Under the pieces are notes generated by a model that was given only the letters and a program-made list of their open reading frames with translations, ran no database searches and was not told the origin of the DNA. Below are positions 1 through 6,788 of a stretch of DNA of 10,303 nt, piece after piece. The stretch comes from Boseongicola sp. SB0662_bin_57 (GTDB taxonomy: Bacteria > Pseudomonadota > Alphaproteobacteria > Rhodobacterales > Rhodobacteraceae): positions 1 through 10,303 of the forward strand of contig VXPN01000125.1 of the NCBI GenBank assembly GCA_009839535.1, in the 5' to 3' direction. The position numbers were made by a program, and so were the translations under genes. Every line of letters starts with the position of its first letter. Within the stretch, counting starts at the first letter, position 1.

Positions 1-130
1 TCCCTTCCATCACGCGTGCCACGAGCGAATGCACCGGCGCGATGTCGACTGCAACCCTTGGCACGTCAGCCGCGGCAGTGCCGCCCGTAAAGGCAGCCGT
101 GACATAGAGAGGAAGTAGCTTTCTGGACAT
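1..130 (-). CDS. znuA: Zinc ABC transporter periplasmic zinc-binding protein ZnuA (5' end only)
   Basis: Only the first 43 codons are inside the window; the gene runs off the left edge. The product begins MSRKLLPLYVTAAFTGG, a basic start followed by a hydrophobic stretch and an AAA-D site, which reads as a Sec signal peptide of about 21 residues. The mature start, DVPRVAVDIAPVHSLVARV, matches the N-terminus typical of ZnuA-type (cluster A-I) solute-binding proteins, whose His residue in the PVHSL segment is a usual metal ligand. The ATG at 130 is chosen because GGAG lies 6 nt upstream (137-140). An in-frame ATG at 142 would add four residues but lies inside the putative Zur operator and has no evident ribosome site. 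The gene is divergent from zur-znuC-znuB, the standard zinc-uptake arrangement. The exact family call rests on a short fragment plus strong context. Confidence 0.85.
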   Translation of the reverse strand, partial: MSRKLLPLYVTAAFTGGTAAADVPRVAVDIAPVHSLVARVMEG

Positions 131-140
131 CGGATTCTCC

Positions 141-157
141 ATGTGATAATGTAACAT
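141..157. promoter_or_regulatory. Putative Zur operator, znuA-proximal
   Basis: The minus strand reads ATGTTACATTATCACAT, a 17-bp imperfect palindrome with 6 of 8 symmetric pairs. It resembles the alphaproteobacterial Zur box pattern TGTTATAATATAACA (my recollection of the consensus; 12 of 15 positions agree). It lies in an AT-rich gap within GC-rich DNA, directly upstream of the znuA ribosome site, where bound Zur would block znuA transcription. Function is inferred from similarity and position. Confidence 0.55.
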
Positions 158-172
158 TGGAAGCCACATACC

Positions 173-192
173 TGACATGAAATAACATGACA
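173..192. promoter_or_regulatory. Second putative Zur operator overlapping the annotated zur start
   Basis: TGACATGAAATAACATGACA is a 20-bp imperfect palindrome with 7 of 10 symmetric pairs, built on two CATG arms. The minus-strand reading matches the TGTTAT...ACA Zur-type pattern more weakly (about 10 of 15) than the site at 141-157. It covers the ATG at 187, so it would either autoregulate zur at the start of its transcript or indicate that translation really starts downstream. It is a candidate only. Confidence 0.35.
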
Positions 193-705
193 AGAGACAC
201 GCGGCACGCACCCGCCAAAGGCCCCGCCCTGGTGGGATTTCAGGAGCATGATCACGATGCCTGCGTCGGCGGGGCCTTGGCCGCCGCCGAGGCACTCTGT
301 GAAAGGGAAGGTCTGCGCCTGACGCCTGTGCGTCGGAAGGTGCTGGAACTGCTGCTCCAGGAACACCGGGCGCTTGGGGCCTACGCAATCCTCGACATGC
401 TGCGCGAGGCGGGATTCGGATCACAGCCGCCAGTCGCCTATCGTGCACTCGACTTCCTTGCCGAGCATGGATTCGTGCACAGGATCGAGCGCCTGAACGC
501 ATACGTTGCCTGCGCGCATCCCGAGAAGGCCCATTCGCCCGCATTCATGGTATGCCGGCTCTGCGAGACCGTGGCCGAGACGCATTCGGCCCCTGAAAGA
601 GGCGCGCTTGGCGCTGCGGCGCGCGCGGCCGGGTTTCGGATCGAGAGAACCGTCATTGAGGCCGAGGGGGTTTGCCCGGCATGCGCAGGCCAGGCCGCGT
701 CATGA
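187..705 (+). CDS. zur: Zinc uptake regulator Zur (Fur family)
   Basis: The 172-aa product is a Fur-superfamily repressor that senses zinc in the cytoplasm. The conserved core starts near residue 16 (VGFQEHDHDAC). A winged-helix DNA-binding domain spans roughly 40-103, with recognition-helix segment PPVAYRALDFLAEHGFVH at 81-98. The dimerisation and metal domain contains C109 and H111 (VACAHP). Two CxxC pairs, C123/C126 and C163/C166, would hold the structural zinc. The start is uncertain. ATG 187 has no Shine-Dalgarno sequence and lies in a putative operator, while an in-frame GTG at 232 has AAAGG 10 nt upstream and would begin exactly at the conserved core (157 aa). The stop overlaps the znuC start by 4 bp (ATGA), so the genes are probably translationally coupled. 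Presumed role: Zn-bound repression of both znuA and zur-znuC-znuB. Confidence 0.92.
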   Translation: MTRDTRHAPAKGPALVGFQEHDHDACVGGALAAAEALCEREGLRLTPVRRKVLELLLQEHRALGAYAILDMLREAGFGSQPPVAYRALDFLAEHGFVHRIERLNAYVACAHPEKAHSPAFMVCRLCETVAETHSAPERGALGAAARAAGFRIERTVIEAEGVCPACAGQAAS

Positions 706-1445
706 GCCTGATCAACGTTGAGAACCTGAGCGTCCGCTATGGTGCCAACACCGTGCTGCGCCATGTCGGCCTGACGGTGGAACCTGGCGAGATCGTCACC
801 ATAGTCGGCCCGAACGGATCAGGCAAGACAAGCCTCTTTCGGGCCATCATTGGCGCGACCGAGCCAGCCGCGGGACGGGTCACGCTAAAGCCAGGCCTCA
901 GGATCGGGTATGTGCCGCAACGCCTGCACATCGACCCGACGCTTCCGATCACAGTGGGGCGCTTCATGCGCCTGGGCGATCGTGTGCGCCGTCAGGACTG
1001 CGTGACGGCGCTGGATGCGGCCGGTGTCCCGGACATGTTGAAGCGGCAGATGTCACAACTGTCAGGCGGCCAGTTTCAGCGCGTGCTGCTGGCGCGGGCC
1101 TTGATCGCCCGGCCCGAGATCCTGCTTCTGGACGAAGCGACCCAAGGCCTGGATCAGCCTGGCTCTGCCGCCTTTTACCGGCAGATCGAAACGGTTCGCG
1201 CTGAAACTGGCTGCGCCGTGTTGATGATCAGCCACGAGCTGCATGTCGTCATGAGTGCGTCGGATCGGGTGGTTTGTCTCAACGGCCATGTTTGTTGCGA
1301 GGGCACGCCGGCAGTCGTAGCCTCGGCCCCGGAGTACCGGGCGCTGTTCGGAACCGGCACCGGAGGGGCACTGGCGCTCTATCGGCACGACCACGATCAC
1401 GACCACAGCCACGATCACATGCATGGCCAAGAGGCGGCGGAGTGA
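702..1445 (+). CDS. znuC: Zinc ABC transporter ATP-binding protein ZnuC
   Basis: The 247-aa ATPase drives zinc import on the inner face of the membrane. Its motifs are in order: Walker A GPNGSGKT at 36-43, Q-loop Q73 (VPQRL), ABC signature LSGGQ at 120-124, Walker B ILLLDE at 140-145, D-loop QGLD at 148-151, and H-loop H178 (MISHE). The start at 702 gives MSLINVENLS, the usual family N-terminus, and overlaps the zur stop as ATGA; an ATG at 672 would add ten atypical residues from inside zur. The C-terminus ends in a His/Asp-rich tail (residues 229-241, HDHDHDHSHDHMH). Such tails are known in some ZnuC proteins and may bind zinc on the cytoplasmic side. The stop overlaps the znuB start. Confidence 0.95.
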   Translation: MSLINVENLSVRYGANTVLRHVGLTVEPGEIVTIVGPNGSGKTSLFRAIIGATEPAAGRVTLKPGLRIGYVPQRLHIDPTLPITVGRFMRLGDRVRRQDCVTALDAAGVPDMLKRQMSQLSGGQFQRVLLARALIARPEILLLDEATQGLDQPGSAAFYRQIETVRAETGCAVLMISHELHVVMSASDRVVCLNGHVCCEGTPAVVASAPEYRALFGTGTGGALALYRHDHDHDHSHDHMHGQEAAE

Positions 1446-2242
1446 TGCTCGACGACTTCATGGTCCGGGCGACGCTCGCCGGTGTCGGTGTGGCCTTCGC
1501 GGCGGCCCCGCTTGGCTGCTTCGTTGTCTGGCGGCGGATGGCGTATTTCGGCGATGCGACAGCCCATGCGGCGATGCTCGGCGTCGCCCTGTCCTTGGCG
1601 ATGCAGATGTCAATCTTTCTCGGAGCGGTGATGGTGGCGCTTGCCATGGCTGCAACCGTGAACTTGTTGACGGGACGCGGCTATGCGATGGACACGGTCC
1701 TCGGTGTGCTGGCCCATTCCGCATTGGCATTCGGGCTCGTCGCGGTCTCCTTCCTTTCCGGCATTCGCATCGACCTGATGGCGTATCTCTTCGGTGACCT
1801 CCTGGCCGTGTCACGGGGCGATCTTTTGGTCATTTGGGGCGGGGCGGCGCTCGTGGTCGCCCTGATCGCCTCGCGCTGGCAGGCGTTGCTGACGGCCACC
1901 CTGAACGAGGAGCTTGCCTATTCGAGTGGACTTGATCCAAGGCGGGAACAGCTGATCCTGACCCTTTCCCTGGCGATCACCGTGGCCGTCGCGATCAAGG
2001 TTGTGGGCGTGCTTCTGATCGCCGCCATGCTGATCATTCCCGCCGCTGCGGCCCGCAGCCTCGCCCGGACGCCCGAATCCATGGCGATTTTTGCCGCCGC
2101 AATCGGCGGCATCTCGGCAGTGGCCGGCCTGCGCGCCGCATACGCATTTGACACGCCGGCGGGCCCGTCCATCGTCTGCGTTGCCGCCTCGCTGTTCGCC
2201 GGTTTCGGCATCCTAGGCTGGTGCAGGCGACACGGCATGTAG
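1445..2242 (+). CDS. znuB: Zinc ABC transporter permease ZnuB
   Basis: The 265-aa integral membrane protein belongs to the ABC-3 permease family, of usual length for ZnuB. Hydrophobic segments lie near residues 8-28, 41-58, 58-76, 86-106, 126-143, 168-186, 187-203, 212-230 and 241-259. The conserved segment VGVLLIAAMLIIPAAAARSL (188-207) is a hallmark of this family. The cytoplasmic loop NEELAYSSGLD (154-164) is the likely contact with ZnuC. ATG 1445 overlaps the znuC TGA by one base. GTG 1442 is also in frame and would add one residue; GAGG at 1431-1434 could serve either start. A much longer in-frame extension back into znuC has no support. The gene is the last of the zur-znuC-znuB operon and converges on pepF. 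Confidence 0.95.
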   Translation: MLDDFMVRATLAGVGVAFAAAPLGCFVVWRRMAYFGDATAHAAMLGVALSLAMQMSIFLGAVMVALAMAATVNLLTGRGYAMDTVLGVLAHSALAFGLVAVSFLSGIRIDLMAYLFGDLLAVSRGDLLVIWGGAALVVALIASRWQALLTATLNEELAYSSGLDPRREQLILTLSLAITVAVAIKVVGVLLIAAMLIIPAAAARSLARTPESMAIFAAAIGGISAVAGLRAAYAFDTPAGPSIVCVAASLFAGFGILGWCRRHGM

Positions 2243-2352
2243 GCGCATGACAGGACCGCCCTCGAGAACCGGACAACCGCATCCTCTCCGGCCGGGCGTT
2301 CGCGAAAGGCAGGTCCGGCAATCCGCAAGCCCGGCATCCGCGTCGGTCGGCG
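2243..2352. other. Convergent intergenic region between znuB and pepF
   Basis: This 110-bp gap lies between two converging stops. It contains 7-bp inverted arms, GCCGGGC at 2291-2297 and GCCCGGC at 2329-2335, separated by 31 nt and not followed by a T-run on either strand. I therefore do not call an intrinsic terminator. Nothing else recognisable is present. Confidence 0.4.
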
Positions 2353-4173
2353 TCAGGGTTCCATCGCCTCGAGGTCGTCGATGAAGCCGGAAATCATGTC
2401 GAGACCCTTGTTCCAGAATGCGGGATCTCCGGCATCAAGGCCGAAGGGCGCAAGAAGCTCCTTGTGGTGCATTGAACCTCCCGCCTTCAACATCTCGAAG
2501 TACTTTTCCTGAAACGCCGGATCGCCTTCCTCGTGGACCGCATAGAGCGCGTTGACCAATCCGTCGCCGAACGCGTAGGCATAGACGTAGAAGGGCGAAT
2601 GCACGAAATGCGGGACATAGGTCCAGAACGTCTCGTAGCCCTCCATGAACGCGAACGCGGGTCCGAGGCTCTCCGTCTGAACGCTCATCCAGAGGTCGCC
2701 AAGATCTCCGGGTGTCAGTTCACCCCCGCGGCGCGCCTCGTGCAGCTTGCATTCGAAGTCGTAGAACGCGATCTGCCGGACGACCGTGTTGATCATGTCC
2801 TCGACCTTGCCCGCCAGCAGCACTTTTCTCTCGTCGGCCGAAGGCGCCTCGGACAGGAGCCGCCGGAATGTCAGCATCTCGCCGAACACGCTCGCCGTCT
2901 CGGCAAGCGTCAGCGGAGTCGAGGACAGGAGCTGTCCCTGCCCAGCCGCCAGGCGCTGGTGCACTCCGTGACCCAGTTCATGTGCGAGCGTCATCACGTC
3001 GCGCGGTTTTCCAAGGTAGTTCAGCATCACGTAAGGGTGCACGTCGACCACGGTCGGATGGGCGAAGGCGCCAGGCGCCTTTCCCGGCTTGACAGGCGCA
3101 TCGATCCAGCCGTTCCCGAAAAACGGCTCCGCAAGCCTGGCCATCTCCGGGTCAAAGTCGCCGTAGGCCGCCAGCACCGTGTCACGCGCCTCCGCCCAAG
3201 TGACGGTTCGGTCCGACTCCATGGGCAGTGGCGCATTCCGGTCCCAGACCTCAAGTGCATCGAGTCCCATCCAGCGTGACTTGAGCTTGTAGTAACGGTG
3301 GCTGAGCTTCGGATATGCCGCCACGACGGCGTCCCGAAGCGCATTGACGACTTCCGGCTCCACGTCGTTGGACAGATGCCGGCTCGTCTGCGGCGTTGGC
3401 ATCTTGCGCCAGCGATCCACGATCTCCTTTTCCTTGGCGAGCGTGTTGTGCACCCGGGCGAAAAGCTTGACGTTTTCGCCGAAGACCCGCGCGAGTTCCC
3501 GTGCGGCGGCTTCGCGAAGGTCGCGATCCTTGTCCGTCAGATGGTTCAAGGTCGCTTCAAGGTTCTTTTCCTCGCCGTTCACGCTGAACGAGAGCCCCGC
3601 GACGGTCTCGTCGAAGAGCCTGTTCCAGGCCGTCGCGCCCACCGTCGACTGGTCGTGCAGGAACTTCTCCAGTTCGTCGGAAAGCTGGTACGGGCGCATG
3701 GCCCGCATCCGGTCGAAAACGGGCTTGTAGCGAGCAAGATCCCCGTCCCTGGCGAACCAGCCATCAAGGACATCGTCGTCTATCCGGTTGATCTCAAGCG
3801 AGAGGAAGACGAGCGAAGTCGTGGCAACGGTGATCCTGTCCTGAGCATCCGACAGGAACTTGGCGCGGTCAGCGTCAGTGGTGCTCTGGTAGTATCTCAA
3901 CCCGGCGAAGGACATGATCCGACCAGCTGTCAAATCGATCTCCTCGTAGCTCAGGATGCAGTTGCGCATGGCCGCGGCGTCAAGGTCCTGAAGCTTGCCC
4001 TCGTAATCGGCAGCGAATTCGGCGCAGCTCGCCTCCAGGCGCTCCATGTCCCTTGCGAATTCGGGCGCATCCGGCCCGGAATACAGATCTGAAAGATCCC
4101 ATTCCGGCAGGTCGCCGAGGGAGACGGGCGCGGCGGAATCCGGCGCTGTCGAAGGCTTGGAATTCATTTCCAT
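2353..4173 (-). CDS. pepF: Oligoendopeptidase F (M3B family zinc metallopeptidase)
   Basis: The 606-aa protein hydrolyses short peptides in the cytoplasm; no signal peptide is visible. The zinc site is TLAHELGHGVH: H398, E399 and H402 form HExxH. The third ligand is probably E425 in the segment LTLAETASVFGEM, 23 residues after H402, as expected for family M3. An N-terminal PepF-type helical domain precedes it (about residues 120-200), and the catalytic peptidase domain covers roughly 210-595, with a C-terminal segment rich in His, Tyr and Gly (HSPFYVYAYAFGDGLV, 525-540) typical of the active-site cleft. Length matches the family (about 600 aa). Start ATG 4173 has AAAGGA 10 nt upstream (4184-4189); an in-frame ATG at 4167 is the alternative. 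It is a single gene, convergent with znuB and on the same strand as the large set upstream of it, but separated from that set by about 445 bp, so probably transcribed on its own. Confidence 0.95.
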   Translation of the reverse strand: MEMNSKPSTAPDSAAPVSLGDLPEWDLSDLYSGPDAPEFARDMERLEASCAEFAADYEGKLQDLDAAAMRNCILSYEEIDLTAGRIMSFAGLRYYQSTTDADRAKFLSDAQDRITVATTSLVFLSLEINRIDDDVLDGWFARDGDLARYKPVFDRMRAMRPYQLSDELEKFLHDQSTVGATAWNRLFDETVAGLSFSVNGEEKNLEATLNHLTDKDRDLREAAARELARVFGENVKLFARVHNTLAKEKEIVDRWRKMPTPQTSRHLSNDVEPEVVNALRDAVVAAYPKLSHRYYKLKSRWMGLDALEVWDRNAPLPMESDRTVTWAEARDTVLAAYGDFDPEMARLAEPFFGNGWIDAPVKPGKAPGAFAHPTVVDVHPYVMLNYLGKPRDVMTLAHELGHGVHQRLAAGQGQLLSSTPLTLAETASVFGEMLTFRRLLSEAPSADERKVLLAGKVEDMINTVVRQIAFYDFECKLHEARRGGELTPGDLGDLWMSVQTESLGPAFAFMEGYETFWTYVPHFVHSPFYVYAYAFGDGLVNALYAVHEEGDPAFQEKYFEMLKAGGSMHHKELLAPFGLDAGDPAFWNKGLDMISGFIDDLEAMEP

Positions 4174-4203
4174 GAGATGGTTGTCCTTTCCGGTTTGCCA
4201 ACG

Positions 4204-4231
4204 ACCTAGCGATGCAATGCGCGCAATTCAA
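4204..4231 (-). promoter_or_regulatory. Weak sigma-70-like promoter candidate for pepF
   Basis: On the minus strand, TTGAAT (4226-4231) and CTAGGT (4204-4209) are separated by 16 nt and lie about 30 bp upstream of the pepF start. The -10 match is poor. It is listed because it is the best candidate in the gap, and sits where a pepF promoter would be expected. Confidence 0.2.
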
Positions 4232-4564
4232 GAAAGGCGGCGGTCCGGGAGGTGGAGCCGTTCAGCGACAGGCAAGAGGAAGCTGCGGCGTGCCGCCTCC
4301 GCTTCGGGTACAGCCTCGAACGGATGCAATGCGACCAGTGCAGCGACCAGGGCGTCCGGGCCGGTTCCGGCGCGGTGGAACGCGGCGACCGGTCAGGTTC
4401 CGCTCCAGGCATCCCTGCACCCGGAGCGAGAAGCCAACGCCATGTGTGCGCCCAGGAGCCGAATCATTGCGTCCGGCGGCACGGATTTCCTCGACCGGCA
4501 GGCGAGGAAGGCTGCCGGCGCCTGGACAGCCATGTTGATTCCTGGCTGGAATTTCATGTTGCAA
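4228..4564 (-). pseudogene. Coding-like, frame-broken sequence of unknown family (possible gene remnant)
   Basis: No intact gene fits the gap between pepF and the MR-family gene, but parts of the minus strand look once-coding. From about 4392 to the TGA at 4228-4230, one frame reads PDALVAALVALHPFEAV and continues through PEAEAARRSFLLPVAERLHL, with mostly G or C at third positions and no start codon. Upstream (about 4495-4380) a different frame reads LPVEEIRAAGRNDSAPGR and GVGFSLRVQGCLERN, also with GC-rich third positions. The two would join through one frameshift near 4340-4390. I do not recognise the family. It could equally be chance openness in GC-rich DNA. The context, between a decayed-looking operon and pepF, makes a regulator or enzyme remnant plausible. 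Confidence 0.25.
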
Positions 4565-4579
4565 AACTCTGCGTCGCGC

Positions 4580-4612
4580 CGGAATTTCCTGGATGCTCCG
4601 AAATCCGTTCCG
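4580..4612 (-). terminator. Imperfect inverted repeat after the MR-family gene (possible terminator)
   Basis: Seven bases past the MR-family stop, the minus strand can fold as CGGA-(ACGG bulge)-ATTTC-GGA-loop GCA-TCC-(AG bulge)-GAAAT-TCCG. A short TTTT follows about 15 nt downstream, after a GC-rich stretch, so it is not a classic intrinsic terminator. The position at the end of the long minus-strand set is the main argument for it. Confidence 0.3.
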
Positions 4613-4618
4613 CTCAAT

Positions 4619-5791
4619 TCACGACAATCCACTTCGAGAGGCTTCAGCCATTGGTCCTGAGTCCTTTCCATCCATGAATGTCGCAAGCAGATCAGGAACC
4701 GGCGGCACGACCAGGCCAGGTCCGGACGGCAGATCTACGCGGCCATTCCGGACGGTGATGATGTCGCCACAGAGATCGGTTCGAAGGGTATTCTCGTTGA
4801 CGTCAACTTCACAAGATGAGGTCTTGGCAAGGACCGCAGTGATCGAGAGGGCCGCGACCTGACCGACGGCGGTGCCCATGAAATGCGGCCAGAGGCACGC
4901 ACCCTGAGGCATCGCACGCGCCAGGTCCAAGGCGCCTGTCACACCGCCCCATTTTGCAACGTCCGGCTGCAGGATCCTTAGCCCGACATTCGCCATCGCG
5001 CAGAAGCTATCGATCCCGTAGATGTTCTCGCCGCCCGCAAGAGGGATGTCCGTGGACGAGGCAAGCTCCTCCCAGTCAGCCAGTGGCGCGTTCGCTGGCA
5101 GCGGCTCTTCCGCGAAATAGGGTGAAAGGTCCTCCAAATTGCCAAGCTGGCTCCTCGCCGTCTCAAGTGTCCACGACTGGTTGCTGTCAACCATGATGTG
5201 CGATCCGTTCGGGCACAATCCCGCGGCCCGTTTCACAATTTCGCGGTTGCCGTGTTCTTCAAATCCTATCTTCAGCTTGAAATGGGTTTGCCCGAGTGAC
5301 GCGTGATGCGGGATCAGGCGCTCCAAGTCTTCCGCGTTGATCGAGGTCGCGTAAGACTGAGCGGACGCCTCGGAAAGTCCCATGAACTCGGCAAAGGATC
5401 GACCCGCCCTGCGCAGCGCGAGGTCCCAGAGGGCTGTATCGATGCCGGCAAGTATGTGCGAGAAGACCTCGATCTGTCCGACATGAAGAAAGTAGATCGA
5501 CAGCTGATCGCAAAGAAGTGCGCCTATCTCCCGGGGTTCGACAAACCGTGCGCCACGCAGGTGCGGCGCCACGACGTCCTCGATGATGTGCGCCTTGTGC
5601 AGATTGGCGCGTGGCGGGAAATTTGCCCAGACCTCGCCCCAGCCAGAGCAGCCGTCGACGTCCCTGATCCGGACCAGCAAAGCGGGTCGCGTGGGCATCA
5701 GGCCGAGCGCCATCTTTGGCGACACGCCGCCCCTTGCCCTGATCGGGAAGACGTCGATGCTCGCCAGAGTTATGTCGTGCCGAAACGCCAA
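4619..5791 (-). CDS. Mandelate racemase / muconate-lactonising enzyme family protein (enolase superfamily)
   Basis: The 390-aa protein is probably a sugar-acid dehydratase, epimerase or racemase. Such enzymes abstract a proton alpha to a carboxylate, assisted by Mg2+. An N-terminal capping domain (about 8-135) precedes the barrel. The barrel shows KxK at 172-174 (FKLKIGF), metal ligands D202 (VDSN), E228 (FAEEP) and E255 (GGEN), and a likely Asp-His dyad D277 (LQPDVAKWGG) and H303 (WPHFMG), which points to the MR rather than the MLE subgroup. No ATG or GTG fits; the only plausible start is TTG 5791, one codon after the TAG that ends the aldehyde dehydrogenase reading frame, in the same frame. 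Translation therefore probably relies on coupling. A tail of about 20 residues after 370 is longer than usual. Substrate unknown. Confidence 0.85.
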   Translation of the reverse strand: MAFRHDITLASIDVFPIRARGGVSPKMALGLMPTRPALLVRIRDVDGCSGWGEVWANFPPRANLHKAHIIEDVVAPHLRGARFVEPREIGALLCDQLSIYFLHVGQIEVFSHILAGIDTALWDLALRRAGRSFAEFMGLSEASAQSYATSINAEDLERLIPHHASLGQTHFKLKIGFEEHGNREIVKRAAGLCPNGSHIMVDSNQSWTLETARSQLGNLEDLSPYFAEEPLPANAPLADWEELASSTDIPLAGGENIYGIDSFCAMANVGLRILQPDVAKWGGVTGALDLARAMPQGACLWPHFMGTAVGQVAALSITAVLAKTSSCEVDVNENTLRTDLCGDIITVRNGRVDLPSGPGLVVPPVPDLLATFMDGKDSGPMAEASRSGLS

Positions 5792-5794
5792 AGC

Positions 5795-6769
5795 CTACGA
5801 CGCCACGCAGGCCGAATGCCCGGAAGTGCAGAAATTCACCGCCGTCGGTCCGGCCGAACAGGCCCCGACACCGGAATTCTTGATCCCGACGAATGGCATG
5901 TTGCTGTCCGGCGCCGTGCCGCGGTTGACGTGGATCATGCCGTTCTGACTCTTGGCGAGGAAGCGCTGGATCAGGTCGTTGCGGTTGGAGAAGAGCGCGG
6001 AGGTCAGGCCAAACTCGGTGCCGTTCAGCATTCCCATCGCCTGATCGAAGGTGTCGCATTCCAGAACGGGCAGGACAGGACCGAAGATCTCTTCCTGGCT
6101 CGCGATTGACTCGTGCTGCACGTCGCCAAGGATGGTCGGGCGACAGCAGTAGCCGTCGTCGGGCCGATTTGGCGCGAACCCACCGGCCAGGGGATTTGCG
6201 CCCTCGCTGATGGCACGTTCGGTCGTGGCACAGGCTTCCGCCCAGTGCGGAAGGTTGCAGAGCGGACCAAGGTCGTTGTCGGCCTCAAGCCCAGGTCCCA
6301 ATCTCATTGCGTTCGCACTTGCTGTCAGGAGCTCCGTGGTCTCAGCGGCCAGATCCTTGTGAACGAGGACGCAGCCGATCGCCGTGCAACGCTGGCCAGC
6401 GGTCATGAAGGCCATGCCGAGGATCTGGGCGACTGCGCCATCCAGATCGTCGGTGTCGTTCAGGATAGCGCCGTTCTTTCCGCCCAGTTCCAATTGTGCC
6501 GGGATGAGATTCTTCGCCGCTGCGGCATGGATCGGCCTGCCAGTCGGCGCCGAGCCCATGAAGCTGACGCCATGCACCTCGCCCCTCGAGACGGCCTCGC
6601 TCAATGCACGGCCCGAGACCATGACCACCTGAACGAGGTTGTCGGGGAAGAACTCCCTGAAGATTTCGGCGAGGAGAAAACTGGCGGCCGGAGTGAATTG
6701 GGAGGGTTTCATCACGACGGCGTTCCCGAACGCCAGCGCCGGGCATAGGGGCCTTCGCCGAATCCGCAT
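5795..6769 (-). pseudogene. NAD(P)-dependent aldehyde dehydrogenase lacking its N-terminal third
   Basis: The reading frame gives 324 aa against about 480 for the family. Homology begins abruptly at PALAFGNAVVMKPSQFTP (residue 10 onward), which in intact enzymes lies about 140-160 residues from the start. Missing are the first part of the Rossmann fold and the PWN motif, whose Asn forms the oxyanion hole. Still present are the cofactor Lys (K21, MKPS), general-base Glu E94 (LELGGKNG), nucleophile C128 (AGQRCTA) and the EEIFGPVLPV motif. The end (FVGIKNSGVG... to TAG) looks complete. Only about 20 bp separate the transketolase stop from ATG 6769, and codons 1-9 (MRIRRRPLC) do not resemble the family, so a clean deletion between the two genes is the simplest reading. 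A truncated translated product is possible (weak AGG before 6769) but should lack activity. An assembly error is another possibility. Confidence 0.85.
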
Positions 6770-6788
6770 TCGTACCTGCAGGCCACGC

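Noticed and set aside
1274..1444. In-frame extension of znuB back to 1274
   Set aside because: It would overlap znuC by 170 bp with Arg/Pro-rich sequence; the family N-terminus starts at 1445, next to the znuC stop.
2291..2335. GCCGGGC / GCCCGGC arms in the znuB-pepF gap as a bidirectional terminator
   Set aside because: The loop is 31 nt and there is no T-run on either side.
2533..4092. Two long plus-strand open frames (2533-3279 and 3298-4092) opposite pepF
   Set aside because: Both are mirror frames of the pepF coding sequence; the translated products are rich in Arg and His with no recognisable domain.
4046..4677. Plus-strand open frames across the pepF/MR gap (4046-4660, 4252-4677)
   Set aside because: Composition is Arg/Ser/Pro-rich and unlike a folded protein, third positions are less GC-rich than on the minus strand, and no ribosome site or family was seen.
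5259..6109. Long open frames opposite or shifted within the MR and ALDH genes
   Set aside because: They overlap MR and ALDH motifs that are intact in another frame, so they are shadows.
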